From the NCBI GenBank assembly GCA_016124495.1, contig WGNP01000013.1, positions 62,001-126,000 of the forward strand: a DNA stretch of 64,000 nucleotides. The letters run 5' to 3'. The notes under the pieces are model-generated. The model saw only the letters and a list, made by a program, of their open reading frames with translations. It did not search any database and had not been told where the DNA came from. Shown one piece after another: positions 53,779 through 62,548 of this stretch; the first letter of the stretch is position 1, and every line of letters starts with the position of its first letter. Source of the stretch: Hyphomonas sp. (GTDB taxonomy: Bacteria > Pseudomonadota > Alphaproteobacteria > Caulobacterales > Hyphomonadaceae). The position numbers were made by a program, and so were the translations under genes.

Positions 53779-55056
53779 ATGCCGGATACCGCTCCTCCTT
53801 CTGGCCCGACGGTGATTACCCTCGGATGCCGCCTCAACACCTATGAGTCCGAGGTGATGCGCCGGCATGCGCGCGACGCCGGCCTCGGTGACGCTGTGAT
53901 CGTGAACACCTGCGCGGTGACCAGTGAAGCGGTGCGCGGCGCGCGCCAGGCGATCCGGCGGGCGGCAAAGGAAAACCCTGGTGCGCCGATCCTCGTCACG
54001 GGCTGCGCAGCGCAGATTGATCCGGGCGCGTTCGCAGCGATGCCGGAAGTCACCCGCGTAATCGGCAACCACGAGAAAATGCAGGCCGAGACCTGGGCGC
54101 CGCTGGACCTGCTGGGCGGCGCAGAGAAAGTGCGCGTCAACGACATCATGGGCGTGCGCGAGACGGCGGCGCATCTGATTGACGGGATGGATGGACGGGC
54201 GCGCGCCTATGTGCAGGTACAGAATGGCTGCGACCACCGGTGCACCTTCTGCATCATTCCGTACGGGCGCGGAAATTCGCGCTCTGTGCCGGCGGGGGAG
54301 GTGGTCGCGCAGGTGCGGCGTCTCGTTGAAACCGGGCATTACGAAGTGGTGCTGACCGGCGTCGACCTGACAAGCTGGGGCGCGGACCTGCCGGGTGCGC
54401 CACAGCTTGGCAATCTGGTGCAGCGCATCCTCAAGCTGGTGCCGGAACTCCGCCAACTGCGGATTTCCTCGATTGATGCGATCGAGATGGACGAGGCGCT
54501 GATCGCGGCGCTGGGGGAGGCGCGCGTGGCGCCATACCTGCATTTGTCATTGCAGCACGGGGACGACCTGATCCTGAAGCGCATGAAGCGCCGACATGGG
54601 CGGGATCAGGCCATTCAGCTCACGGAGCGTCTGCGCGCCGTCCGCCCGGACATCGCGCTGGGCGCCGACATCATTGCGGGCTTTCCAACCGAGACCGAGG
54701 CCCATTTTGAAAGCTCTTTGAAGCTGGTGGAAGAGTGTGGCCTCTCCTTCCTGCACGTGTTTCCCTACAGCCCTCGTCCCGGCACGCCGGCGGCGAAGAT
54801 GCCGCAAGTTGCAAAGCCCCTGATCAAAGAGCGCGCTGCGCGGCTGCGCGCGTTTGGCGAGGCGGCGCTGGCGCGGCACCTCGAGCGACATGTGGGCGAA
54901 ACCCGCACCGCGCTGCTCGAACGCGGCCTTGCGGCGAGGCTTCCGGACTTCACGCCTGTGCGCCTTACTTCTCTGGCAGGGGAGGGCGGCCAGGTCCTCC
55001 CGGTGCGGATTACCGGCCATGACGGCAAACAACTGCTTGGAACACATCTCCCATGA
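53779..55056 (+). CDS. mtaB: tRNA t6A37 methylthiotransferase MtaB
   Basis: A 425-residue radical-SAM enzyme adding a methylthio group to t6A37 of tRNA. Three N-terminal cluster cysteines are in TLGCRLN, NTCAVT and TGCAAQ, and the radical-SAM triplet is CDHRCTFC near residue 153; RISSIDAIEMDE and LGADIIAGFPTETEAHF follow, with a shortened TRAM-like end. Its stop overlaps the ftsY start by four bases. Confidence 0.94.
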   Translation: MPDTAPPSGPTVITLGCRLNTYESEVMRRHARDAGLGDAVIVNTCAVTSEAVRGARQAIRRAAKENPGAPILVTGCAAQIDPGAFAAMPEVTRVIGNHEKMQAETWAPLDLLGGAEKVRVNDIMGVRETAAHLIDGMDGRARAYVQVQNGCDHRCTFCIIPYGRGNSRSVPAGEVVAQVRRLVETGHYEVVLTGVDLTSWGADLPGAPQLGNLVQRILKLVPELRQLRISSIDAIEMDEALIAALGEARVAPYLHLSLQHGDDLILKRMKRRHGRDQAIQLTERLRAVRPDIALGADIIAGFPTETEAHFESSLKLVEECGLSFLHVFPYSPRPGTPAAKMPQVAKPLIKERAARLRAFGEAALARHLERHVGETRTALLERGLAARLPDFTPVRLTSLAGEGGQVLPVRITGHDGKQLLGTHLP

Positions 55057-56294
55057 TCCTCTGGTTCGGCAAGAAGAAGAAGCTCGACGAGGCGAAGGCC
55101 GCCGGCGCCGCCATGGCGGCGCCAGAGCTTTCGGCAGAGGAACTCGCGGCGCAGGAAGAAGCGGCACGCGAGAAGGCCCTGATCGAGGCGAAGGTGGCCG
55201 AGGCGAACCGCGCCTGGGAAGAGCGCCAGCAGCGCGAGGCCCAGGAGGCCGAGGACGAGGCCGTGCGCGCAAAGGCTGCGGCCGAGCTGAAACTCCTGGA
55301 GGACCGGCGCGAGCATGAGCGCCTGCGCGCCGAAGCCGAGGCGGCGGCGCGGGCTGCGGCTGAAGCCGAGGCGAACGATCCCGGCCTGCTGGGCAAGCTG
55401 GGCGAAGGGCTCGCGCGCTCCGCGGCGCGGTTGACGGCAGGCCTCGCGGCGTTGGGCCGCCGTAAGCTCGATGCGGCGGCGTTGGAAGAGCTCGAAGATC
55501 TGCTGATCACCTCCGACATGGGCACAAAGGTTGCTGCGCGCGTGACCAAAGGGCTCGCCAAAGGCCGGTTTGATCGCGAGATTTCCGGAGAGGAAATCCG
55601 CAGCGTGCTGGCTGAGGAAATCGAGGCGATCCTTAAGCCGCGCGAGAAGGTCGTCGATTTCTCGGCTGGACCGCGCCCGCGCGTGGTGCTGTTTGTCGGC
55701 GTCAATGGGTCCGGCAAGACGACGACGATCGGCAAGATTGCCTCGAAGCTTCAGGCGCAGGGCGCCAAGGCACTCCTCGTGGCGGGCGATACATTCCGCG
55801 CGGCCGCAGTGGAACAATTGAAGGTGTGGGGCGAACGCGGCGGCATCCCGGTGATGGCGGGCGCGCATGGCGCGGACGCGGCAGGGCTTGTCTATGGCGC
55901 CGTGGAGCGCGCGCAGGCAGAGGACCTGGACCTCGTGCTGGTCGATACCGCCGGGCGATTGCAGAACAAGGCCGAGCTGATGGCAGAGCTCGGCAAGGTC
56001 GTCCGGGTGCTGAGGAAGCTCGATCCCGAGGCACCGCATGACGTGATCCTCGTGCTGGATGCAACCGTGGGCCAGAACGCCCTCGCACAGGTCGAGGCCT
56101 TCCGGCATACGGCGGGCGTCACCGGCCTGGTGATGACCAAGCTCGACGGCACCGCCAAGGGCGGCGTTCTCGTCGCGATTGCCGAGGCGCATGACCTGCC
56201 GATCCATTTCATTGGCATCGGCGAGAAGGCGGAGGATTTGCGGCCGTTCAGCGCGAGCGCTTTCGCCAAAGCGCTGGTCGGCCTGAAGACTTGA
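55053..56294 (+). CDS. ftsY: Signal recognition particle receptor FtsY
   Basis: A 413-residue SRP-receptor GTPase that docks ribosome-nascent chains on the membrane. Residues about 10-110 are a highly charged alanine/glutamate coiled region (A domain), followed by the N domain and the G domain: GVNGSGKTT (216-224), DTFRAAAVEQL, DTAGRLQNK, TKLDGTAKGG and the final GIGEKAEDLRPF. It overlaps mtaB (ATGA). The charged N-terminal domain is longer than in many species but normal for alphaproteobacteria. Confidence 0.96.
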   Translation: MILWFGKKKKLDEAKAAGAAMAAPELSAEELAAQEEAAREKALIEAKVAEANRAWEERQQREAQEAEDEAVRAKAAAELKLLEDRREHERLRAEAEAAARAAAEAEANDPGLLGKLGEGLARSAARLTAGLAALGRRKLDAAALEELEDLLITSDMGTKVAARVTKGLAKGRFDREISGEEIRSVLAEEIEAILKPREKVVDFSAGPRPRVVLFVGVNGSGKTTTIGKIASKLQAQGAKALLVAGDTFRAAAVEQLKVWGERGGIPVMAGAHGADAAGLVYGAVERAQAEDLDLVLVDTAGRLQNKAELMAELGKVVRVLRKLDPEAPHDVILVLDATVGQNALAQVEAFRHTAGVTGLVMTKLDGTAKGGVLVAIAEAHDLPIHFIGIGEKAEDLRPFSASAFAKALVGLKT

Positions 56295-56297
56295 TCT

Positions 56298-56513
56298 TTA
56301 TTCGGCGGCTTCCGCCACGCTTGGTCCGTCGTCGAACAGTTCTTCAAGACTGCGCCCGAACAGACGGGCGATCGCAAAGGCGAGCGGAAGTGAGGGGTCG
56401 TACCTACCGGTTTCGATGGCGTTCACCGATTGGCGGGAGACGTCCAGCTTGTCGGCGAGGTCCTGCTGGCTCCAGCCACGCTCGGCTCGCAGGGCGCGGA
56501 TGATGTTCTTCAT
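56298..56513 (-). CDS. XRE-family helix-turn-helix regulator
   Basis: A 71-residue regulator with one helix-turn-helix: LRAERGWSQQDLADKLDVSRQSVNAIETGRYDPSLPLAFAIARLFGRSLEELF, the standard Cro/CI type of the Xre group. It is the second gene after a small membrane protein, separated by five bases, and probably represses their shared promoter (56937-56984), where three CTTG...CAAG dyads are seen. Such pairs, HTH plus membrane protein, are common and often autoregulated. Confidence 0.88.
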   Translation of the reverse strand: MKNIIRALRAERGWSQQDLADKLDVSRQSVNAIETGRYDPSLPLAFAIARLFGRSLEELFDDGPSVAEAAE

Positions 56514-56518
56514 CGCGT

Positions 56519-56926
56519 TCAGTCCCGCTTGCCGAGGCAGGCGGCGCCGTAGCTGAACCCGTAGGCGAGGAAAAAGAAGGGTCCGAGCAGGAACACCGGG
56601 AAGCCTTCGATGGCGCCGTAAATCTGCAGGAAGCCCACAAACGTGGCGAGCGCTGCAGTAATGGCGCCGCCCCTTGCCATGGCGGTCAGTTGCCGAAGGC
56701 GCGTATACTCGTCAGTTTCGGCAATCAGCCGCAGCATAACCCAGAGCACCCCGGCCAGTGGCAAGGTAGTGGCCGCGGCGCTGCCGATTCTGACGCTAGC
56801 GCCGGCTGTTTCCATATCAATGAAGGAACTCGTGACAACCACCGTGACCACATACATGGACATCAAGGGCCAGAAGGCCTGGAGGTAACGGCGGTTGGCG
56901 GATTTGAAGCCTTTCGGTTGCGTCAT
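56519..56926 (-). CDS. Membrane protein paired with XRE regulator
   Basis: A 135-residue protein with four hydrophobic segments: about residues 18-35 (WPLMSMYVVTVVVTSSF), 45-62, 80-100 and 105-125 (PVFLLGPFFFLAYGFSYGAACL). The start at 56926 follows the operator-promoter. The first gene of a two-gene operon with the XRE regulator. No enzymatic motif; it may be the controlled partner of the regulator, for instance a stress or fluid-membrane protein. Confidence 0.65.
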   Translation of the reverse strand: MTQPKGFKSANRRYLQAFWPLMSMYVVTVVVTSSFIDMETAGASVRIGSAAATTLPLAGVLWVMLRLIAETDEYTRLRQLTAMARGGAITAALATFVGFLQIYGAIEGFPVFLLGPFFFLAYGFSYGAACLGKRD

Positions 56927-56936
56927 CGGAACATTC

Positions 56937-56984
56937 CTTGTCAAGTTTCCTTGTCTATATGACAAGGTTCCTTGACTAGTCAAG
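56937..56984 (-). promoter_or_regulatory. Sigma-70-type promoter overlapped by three dyads (operator of the XRE pair)
   Basis: On the minus strand, TTGACT (56978-56983) and TATAGA (56954-56959) are spaced 18 bases apart, close to the sigma-70 consensus. Three dyads overlay them: CTTGACTAGTCAAG (56971-56984) on the -35, CCTTGTCTATATGACAAGG (56949-56967) on the -10, and CTTGTCAAG (56937-56945) just after it. The shared CTTG/CAAG half-sites make this a probable autoregulatory operator. Confidence 0.75.
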
Positions 56985-56999
56985 TGTCCTTTACAGACC

Positions 57000-58739
57000 T
57001 TACTCGGCCGCGAGCGTCTGCGACGGCGCCACTTGCGCGCCGCGCACCAACCGGCCCGGCTTGGCGCCCGTCGGCGTGCCGTCACGGTGGGTGATCTGGC
57101 CCTTGAGGATGGTGGCGGTGTAGCCGGAGGCGCGTTGCATCAGGCGACGCCCGCCGGCGGGCAGGTCGCGGATGACTTCCGGCAGGTGGAGTTTCAGGTT
57201 TGTAAGGTCGATCACGTTGAGGTCGGCGCGCATGCCCGGCGCGATCAGGCCCCGGTCCCACAGGCCGATCCATTCGGCGGTAGCGCGGGACTGTTTGTGG
57301 ACAAGAAATTCGGGGCTGAGCTTCGGGCCGCGCGTCCGGTCGCGGATCCAGTGGGTGAGCATCGTTGTGGTGAAGGAGCCGTCGCAGATCATGCCGACAT
57401 GCGCGCCGCCGTCCGAGAGGCCGGGTAGGGTGGCGGCGCTCTGCATCATCTCGGAGATGGGGTCGAGCGAGCCTTGCGCGTAGTTGAGGAAGGGCAGGTA
57501 GAGCATACCCTGACCATCCCGTTCCAGCATCAGGTCGAGGGCGACTTCCTCGGGGCTGACGCCGCGCCGGGCCGCGATGGCCGCCAGCGTGCGCTCGGGG
57601 CCGGGTTCGTAGTCGACCGGGTCTGACAGCTGGAAGATCTTGCCGAAGCTGCGCAGCATCACTTTCAGGAAGGGATTGTCCGTGTTCGGCTGATCGGCCA
57701 GCAGGCGCGCGCGGAAGTCCGGATCGTGAAGCTTGTGCACGCGTTCAGCATGCGGAAGATCGGCGATCTCGCGGTAGACCGGGTGCGCGCTGAACGGGTT
57801 CAGCGTCAGGTCAAGTCCAAGCAGCACGCCGACGGGGCGAGGGGCCACCTGCGCGCGGATCGGCAGGCCTTCGGCAGCAGCGGTCTCAATGGCGCCGAGC
57901 AAGAGGCGCCAGCCTTCCGGCGCAACATCGGCCTGCGCGAGCGAGACTGAAAGGGGGCGGCCGGAGACTTCGACGAGGCGGCGCAGCATCGCGGCCTCTT
58001 TCTGCGGATCGTTGAAGTCCGAGACGAACTGCAGCACGCCGCGCCCGGCCTCGGCGAGGCCCATGGCGATGCCGGTGAGTTCTTCCTGAGAGGCGGTGAG
58101 GGTCGGCGTCGGCTGGCCGTCGGAGGTACGGTGGTTCAGTGTCCGCGAGGTGGAAAAGCCCATCGCGCCGGCCATCACGGCGTCCTTGGCGAGCTGCTTC
58201 ATGGCCGCTATGTCGGCGGGTGTCGCATCCTCGCGGTTGGCGCCCCGGTCGCCCATCACGAAAACGCGCAAGGCGGCGTGGGGTAGCTGGGCGCAGATGT
58301 CGGTGTCGAATTTGCGGGTTGAAAGGAAGTCCAGATAATCGGGGAAGCTTTCCCATTTCCACGGCAGACCTTCTTCCAGAACGGGGTAGGGAATGTCCTC
58401 CACGCCTTCCATCAGGCGGATCAGGCGGCCGTGGTCTTCGGGTTTGCACGGGGCAAAGCCCACGCCGCAATTGCCCATCACGGCGGTGGTGATGCCGTGC
58501 AGCGAGGAGGGGCTGATCGCCTCGGCCCAGGCGGCCTGGCCGTCATAATGGGTGTGCAGGTCTACGAAGCCGGGCGTGACGACCTGTCCGCGCGCGTCGA
58601 TTTCCTCGAGACCCTTGCCGCCCACCTTGCCGATGCCCGTGATCACGCCGCCGGAGACGGCGACGTCGCCTTCGAAGGCCGGCGCGCCGGAGCCGTCGAT
58701 GATGGTGCCGCCGCGGATGATCAGGTCATGTGTCGCCAT
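57000..58739 (-). CDS. N-acyl-D-amino-acid deacylase family amidohydrolase
   Basis: A 579-residue enzyme of the D-aminoacylase/amidohydrolase group. [16 protein letters not shown] gives the first metal ligands, [13 protein letters not shown] the cysteine ligand typical of D-aminoacylase, and the end carries [13 protein letters not shown] with the catalytic aspartate. It begins with the [21 protein letters not shown] beta-sandwich strand. No signal peptide, so cytoplasmic. The natural substrate is unknown. Confidence 0.9.
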   Translation of the reverse strand: MATHDLIIRGGTIIDGSGAPAFEGDVAVSGGVITGIGKVGGKGLEEIDARGQVVTPGFVDLHTHYDGQAAWAEAISPSSLHGITTAVMGNCGVGFAPCKPEDHGRLIRLMEGVEDIPYPVLEEGLPWKWESFPDYLDFLSTRKFDTDICAQLPHAALRVFVMGDRGANREDATPADIAAMKQLAKDAVMAGAMGFSTSRTLNHRTSDGQPTPTLTASQEELTGIAMGLAEAGRGVLQFVSDFNDPQKEAAMLRRLVEVSGRPLSVSLAQADVAPEGWRLLLGAIETAAAEGLPIRAQVAPRPVGVLLGLDLTLNPFSAHPVYREIADLPHAERVHKLHDPDFRARLLADQPNTDNPFLKVMLRSFGKIFQLSDPVDYEPGPERTLAAIAARRGVSPEEVALDLMLERDGQGMLYLPFLNYAQGSLDPISEMMQSAATLPGLSDGGAHVGMICDGSFTTTMLTHWIRDRTRGPKLSPEFLVHKQSRATAEWIGLWDRGLIAPGMRADLNVIDLTNLKLHLPEVIRDLPAGGRRLMQRASGYTATILKGQITHRDGTPTGAKPGRLVRGAQVAPSQTLAAE

Positions 58740-58835
58740 GGGGAAATCCTCCAGTCCGGCAGGATGCCTTAAGGGGAGGGGGTGTCAAACCCTGACGCTG
58801 CTTCCCCCTTGCGTAAAACCCGCTTATGCGCAGGC

Positions 58836-59696
58836 ATGGGGCCAGAATTCCTTCCCGTTGCGCTTTGCCTGATGTCGGCCCTGACGGTTGCGATTACCAA
58901 TGTCATGGTGAAGCGCGGCGGGGACGTGCTCACCACGCGGGCTATCGTGGCGCTGGCAATGGGGCTGACGGTAGTGCCGTTTGCGCCCTTCGTGCCGCTG
59001 CCGCCGCCGGGGACCTGGGGGCTGATCTTTCTGTCTATGGCGGTGCACTGGTTCTACCAGTTCTGCGCTATCCGTGCGCTGCACCGGGGCGCGCTGTCGC
59101 TGGTCTTCCCGGTGATGCGCGGCCTCGGCCCCCTGGCGACCGCGGTGCTGGCGTTCTTCTGGCTGCAGGAGGGCCTGTCCTTCCTGCAGACAGCCGGGCT
59201 GGTGGTCGCGAGCCTCTCGATCCTCGTCTTTGCGCTGCCGACGTCCAGTACCCCTGACGGGCGGCGGCTCGACCGGTCGGCACTGTTCTGGGCGATGATG
59301 ACGGCGGTGGGGGTCGGCCTCTATGCCGTGGCCGATACCCGCGCGGCGCGGGCGATGGAGACGCCGTTTACCTTCATCGTCTGGCTGTTCCTGCTGGACT
59401 GGATCGGCGTGACGGCCGTGCTGCTTTGGCAGCGAAAGGGCAGGGTGATCGCGAGCCTGAAGCCGGAACTTCGCAATGGCCTCATCGGCGGTGTGGCCGG
59501 GTCCATCTCCTACGGCCTTGCCATCTATGCCTACACCCTGACGGACGCAGCGATGGTGACCGCGCTGCGGGAAACCTCGGTTGTTTTTGCAGCCGCCTTC
59601 GGGGCCTGGCTGCTGAAGGAAGGCTTCGGGCGGCGGCGGATCCTGGCGGCGTCCACGCTGGCAGCAGGCCTCGTGCTGATGCAGGCGGCGGGGTGA
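58836..59696 (+). CDS. EamA-family (DMT) transporter
   Basis: A 286-residue membrane protein with ten hydrophobic helices in two EamA repeats; PVMRGLGPLATAVLAFFWLQEGL and ALRETSVVFAAAFGAWLLKEGFGRRRI are the repeat landmarks. The ATG at 58836 is preferred: an in-frame GTG at 58782 directly after AAGGGGAGGGG is possible and would add 18 residues, but the sequence there is not helical. It diverges from the deacylase and could move the product of that enzyme, which is speculation. Confidence 0.85.
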   Translation: MGPEFLPVALCLMSALTVAITNVMVKRGGDVLTTRAIVALAMGLTVVPFAPFVPLPPPGTWGLIFLSMAVHWFYQFCAIRALHRGALSLVFPVMRGLGPLATAVLAFFWLQEGLSFLQTAGLVVASLSILVFALPTSSTPDGRRLDRSALFWAMMTAVGVGLYAVADTRAARAMETPFTFIVWLFLLDWIGVTAVLLWQRKGRVIASLKPELRNGLIGGVAGSISYGLAIYAYTLTDAAMVTALRETSVVFAAAFGAWLLKEGFGRRRILAASTLAAGLVLMQAAG

Positions 59697-59778
59697 CGCG
59701 CGGCTCTGGAACGCCGCGTGCATCCGTGAGAGACAGTCGCGGTTGAACCAGCGGGCCCTCAACTGCGTAGGAAATGGC

Positions 59779-60516
59779 ATGAACGATACAGCGAAATCTG
59801 AAAACGGCATCAGCACGGCCGCCGGCAAGGCGAACCAGCTCTGGGCGGACTTCGTGCCGGTCATCGCCTTTGTGCTGGTCTACAACATTTTCCGGCGCGT
59901 CGAACTGCTGGACGGACTGATCAATAAGGACACGGCGATTTTCTGGGCGACTGGCGTACTGCTCGGGCTGATGCTGGTCTTCCTGGCGCGGCAACTGATA
60001 CGCCGTGAGCCGGTCTCGCAGATGATGCTGTTCTCGTCTGCCATTGTCGGCGGCTTCGGCCTGATCGGCATTCTGCTCCAGGAGAAGGCTTTCATCTATG
60101 TGAAGCCCACCATCCAGCAGCTGTTCATGGCGAGCATCATCTTCATTCCGCTGATGTTCGGGCGGAATGTCTGGAAGTCGCTGTTTGCGAAAGTGTTCGA
60201 TCTGCCGGATTTCGCCTGGCGAACCCTGGCTATCCGCTGGGGATTTTTCTTCGTCGCGATGGCGCTGTGGAACGAATATCTCTGGCGCACCTATGCGCCG
60301 GGCTTTGACGTGCCGCTCGTGATGGCAGGTATCGCTGTCGCGCCCGCTGGCACATATGAGTTCCTTGGACTGACATTTGGCGCGAAGGACGCAGAAGATG
60401 TCTGGGCCAACTGGAAGCTTGGCAACATGCTGATCGTGCTGGTCTTCGGCGCAGCAAACACGCCGTACACGTTGAAACATCTGCGCGAGCCAAAGGCGGA
60501 CTCAGCGCCAGCTTAG
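59779..60516 (+). CDS. yciB: Inner-membrane-spanning protein YciB (septation protein A)
   Basis: A 245-residue integral membrane protein. After a short polar N-terminus come QLWADFVPVIAFVLVYNIFRRVE, then FIYVKPTIQQLFMASIIFIPLMFGRNVWKSLF and the signature RWGFFFVAMALWNEYLWRTYAP with the conserved WNE. YciB proteins help envelope organisation and cell elongation. Start at the ATG 59779; in Caulobacter relatives the gene follows ftsY and precedes the ccm cluster, an order kept here with insertions. Confidence 0.9.
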   Translation: MNDTAKSENGISTAAGKANQLWADFVPVIAFVLVYNIFRRVELLDGLINKDTAIFWATGVLLGLMLVFLARQLIRREPVSQMMLFSSAIVGGFGLIGILLQEKAFIYVKPTIQQLFMASIIFIPLMFGRNVWKSLFAKVFDLPDFAWRTLAIRWGFFFVAMALWNEYLWRTYAPGFDVPLVMAGIAVAPAGTYEFLGLTFGAKDAEDVWANWKLGNMLIVLVFGAANTPYTLKHLREPKADSAPA

Positions 60517-60636
60517 GCTTTCGCGACGTGCAACTCGTCCAGAACGAAGTTGAAGGGTGAGCCACAGAAGGGCGCGCCTTTGCCGGCGACCATCCGTCGA
60601 TATCTCTCTGGACGGATTTGTATCATTTGGCGTGAG

Positions 60637-61188
60637 TTAGCGTGTCAGCTTTTCTGTACCGGGCGGATTGGCGAAAGGCGCGAACGCATCCTTTGCCCGC
60701 GTCTCGGCAAAATGCGTCAGTGCCCAGACGACAGTCGGGAACGCAAGTTCTGACCACGGAATATCCTTCCAGCGGACGAGCTTCACAGTTTCGCTCTCCG
60801 GACCCGGAGCAATGTCCGACATCAGCGTTGCTCGGAACATGATCTGCACCTGCGCAATGCGGGGTACCGAGTAAACCGCCAGAATGCGATCAATCCGAAT
60901 GTCCGCACACGCCTCTTCTCTCGCCTCGCGCCTGGCGCCTTCCTCGACGCTTTCGCCCTCCTCCATGAAGCCTGCCGGCAGGGTCCAGAATCCCTTGCGG
61001 GGTTCAATGGCGCGCTTGCAGAGGAGGATGAGTTCACCTTGCGTCACCACGGAGCCTGTAACGATCTTCGGGTTTACGTAATCCACGAAGTTGCAGCGGT
61101 TGCAGATACGCCGTACCCTGTCATCTCCTTCTGGAGTGGCCAGCCGAAAATCTGCACTCTGGAAAGAAGTTGGCAATTGATCAGTCAT
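60637..61188 (-). CDS. NUDIX hydrolase with zinc-ribbon N-terminus
   Basis: A 183-residue hydrolase. The Nudix box GFMEEGESVEEGARREAREEA (about residues 74-94) carries the metal glutamates, and the preceding CNRCNFVDYVNPKIVTG suggests a partial zinc ribbon (two cysteines visible at about 29 and 32) as in NudC-like NADH pyrophosphatase relatives. Nudix enzymes cleave nucleotide-linked diphosphates; the substrate is unknown. It diverges from the MarR gene over 138 bases. Confidence 0.88.
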   Translation of the reverse strand: MTDQLPTSFQSADFRLATPEGDDRVRRICNRCNFVDYVNPKIVTGSVVTQGELILLCKRAIEPRKGFWTLPAGFMEEGESVEEGARREAREEACADIRIDRILAVYSVPRIAQVQIMFRATLMSDIAPGPESETVKLVRWKDIPWSELAFPTVVWALTHFAETRAKDAFAPFANPPGTEKLTR

Positions 61189-61326
61189 CCAATCTTTATC
61201 CTGTCGCCTGTATGGGGAATGAGTTTGATCCGTCTACGGGGTTACTGTTTAACACCTCGGCAACGGATCGGCCCAGTCCATCTCATTTCTTCCCTCACCC
61301 CACCCTCAGCAAACGGAAACATCACC

Positions 61327-61842
61327 ATGGCCTTCAATCTCAACACTTCGCCCAGCCATCTCCTGCACCGCGCCCAGCAGATCGCCGCCAACCACTCGGC
61401 CGCTGCGCTGAAGTCGGCCGGCCTCACGCTGCGCCAGTTCTCTGTCCTCTCGGCCCTTTCGGGCAACGAAGGTGTCAGCCAGTCTGATCTTGTCAATGCT
61501 ACGGGCATCGACCGCTCGACCCTCGCCGACATGGTCGCCCGCATGGAAGCCGGCGGCATGATCAAGCGTTCGGATTCCAAAACCGACGCGCGCGCCAAGT
61601 CGGTGTCGCTGACCCCGAAAGGTAAAAAAGCCCATGACAAGGCCCTCCCGGCCGTCATGAAAGCGGACGCTGCCCTCTTCGCCACGCTGGCAAAAGCCAA
61701 GCAGGACGCACTGATCCAGGGCCTGACCGGCCTCGTCGACGACGTCGACAAGAAAGACGCTGCGCCGGCTCCGAAAGCCAAGAAAGCACCTCCTGCCAAG
61801 AAAGCCCCTGCGAAAAAAGCACCGGCCAAAAAAAGGAAATAA
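61327..61842 (+). CDS. MarR-family regulator with lysine/alanine/proline-rich C-terminal tail
   Basis: A 171-residue protein. The winged helix-turn-helix domain spans about residues 5-135 (LRQFSVLSALSGNEGVSQSDLVNATGIDRSTLADMVARMEAGGMIKRSDSKTDARAKSVSLTPKGKKA). The last 35 residues are a tail of repeated AKKAP units ending in KKRK, similar to eukaryotic histone H1 and bacterial H1-like proteins, which would bind DNA non-specifically. The combination is known in alphaproteobacteria near conserved loci but its role is not known to me. The ATG at 61327 is chosen because the domain starts there. Confidence 0.85.
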   Translation: MAFNLNTSPSHLLHRAQQIAANHSAAALKSAGLTLRQFSVLSALSGNEGVSQSDLVNATGIDRSTLADMVARMEAGGMIKRSDSKTDARAKSVSLTPKGKKAHDKALPAVMKADAALFATLAKAKQDALIQGLTGLVDDVDKKDAAPAPKAKKAPPAKKAPAKKAPAKKRK

Positions 61843-61866
61843 GGTCCGTTTCAGGACCAAGCAGAG

Positions 61867-62388
61867 TTACGAGCGAGGCGCCCCAAGCGCCTCGCTTATT
61901 TTTTGGAGAGAGGTCTCGTCCAGCGGCCCGGCGATGTGCAGCAGGATCTCTCCCTCGCCCGATATGACAAATGTCTCCGGCACACCCGTCAGGCCGAAGT
62001 CCAGTCCGCCCTTGCCGTCCGGATCGAGGGCGACCTGCGTAAACGGATTGCCGAGGCGGTTCAGGAAGGCGTCGCCGTTCTCCGGCTTGTCCTTGTAGAG
62101 GATCCCCGTGAGCTGCTCCGGGTGGGTCTGGCTGAGCTGCATGAGGTATTTGTGCTCGGCCTCGCAAGGCGCGCACCAGCTGGCAAAGAGGTTCACGGCC
62201 ACCGGCTGGCCATCGGCCGGCGGGGCAAAGGAAATCTCGCCGCCCTCCCTCAGCTCAAAGACAAACTCCGGCGCGGCGCGGGAGACGCGTTCGAACTCGC
62301 CCTTGGCCGGATACAGCATCCGCCAGGCGCCGAGCAATCCGAACAGGACCAGCGCAGCGACCGGCAGGGCGAAGATCCAGCGGCTCAT
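61867..62388 (-). CDS. ccmG: Thiol:disulfide interchange protein CcmG (DsbE)
   Basis: A 173-residue membrane-anchored thioredoxin of the cytochrome c maturation pathway. An N-terminal anchor (about residues 5-22, ALPVAALVLFGLLG) is followed by the ASWCAPCEAEH active site and GLTGVPETFVISGEG, whose cis-proline loop and later stretch are typical of CcmG. It reduces apocytochrome thiols in the periplasm. Its end overlaps the terminator of the MarR gene. It starts 1 base past the ccmD stop. Confidence 0.93.
   Translation of the reverse strand: MSRWIFALPVAALVLFGLLGAWRMLYPAKGEFERVSRAAPEFVFELREGGEISFAPPADGQPVAVNLFASWCAPCEAEHKYLMQLSQTHPEQLTGILYKDKPENGDAFLNRLGNPFTQVALDPDGKGGLDFGLTGVPETFVISGEGEILLHIAGPLDETSLQKISEALGAPRS
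61872..61904 (+). terminator. Intrinsic terminator of the MarR gene inside the ccmG coding end
   Basis: A perfect 10-bp stem (arms AGCGAGGCGC and GCGCCTCGCT) around CCCAA, followed by TATTTTTT. It is 30 bases past the MarR-gene stop but lies within the last codons of ccmG on the opposite strand. Confidence 0.8.
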
Positions 62389-62389
62389 G

Positions 62390-62545
62390 TCAGGCGCCGT
62401 CCGTATCGTTGGCGGCTAGCTGCGCGAGGCGTTTGCGCGCGGCGCGGGCAGCCAGGATCACCTGCAGGGTTGTGCCCAGGATCAGCAGCGCGCCGAGCGC
62501 GTAGCAGGCCCAGATATAGGCGGCGTTCTTGTCGAAGTCGGGCAT
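62390..62545 (-). CDS. ccmD: Haem exporter protein CcmD
   Basis: A 51-residue protein too short for ordinary ORF lists, found between ccmC and ccmG. It begins MPDFDKNAAYIW, has one membrane helix (about residues 13-30, CYALGALLILGTTLQVIL) and a basic cytoplasmic tail with RAARKRLAQL. This is the usual CcmD pattern. CcmD joins the CcmABC complex and releases holoCcmE. The gaps to its neighbours are 1 and 3 bases. Confidence 0.88.
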   Translation of the reverse strand: MPDFDKNAAYIWACYALGALLILGTTLQVILAARAARKRLAQLAANDTDGA

Positions 62546-62548
62546 GTG

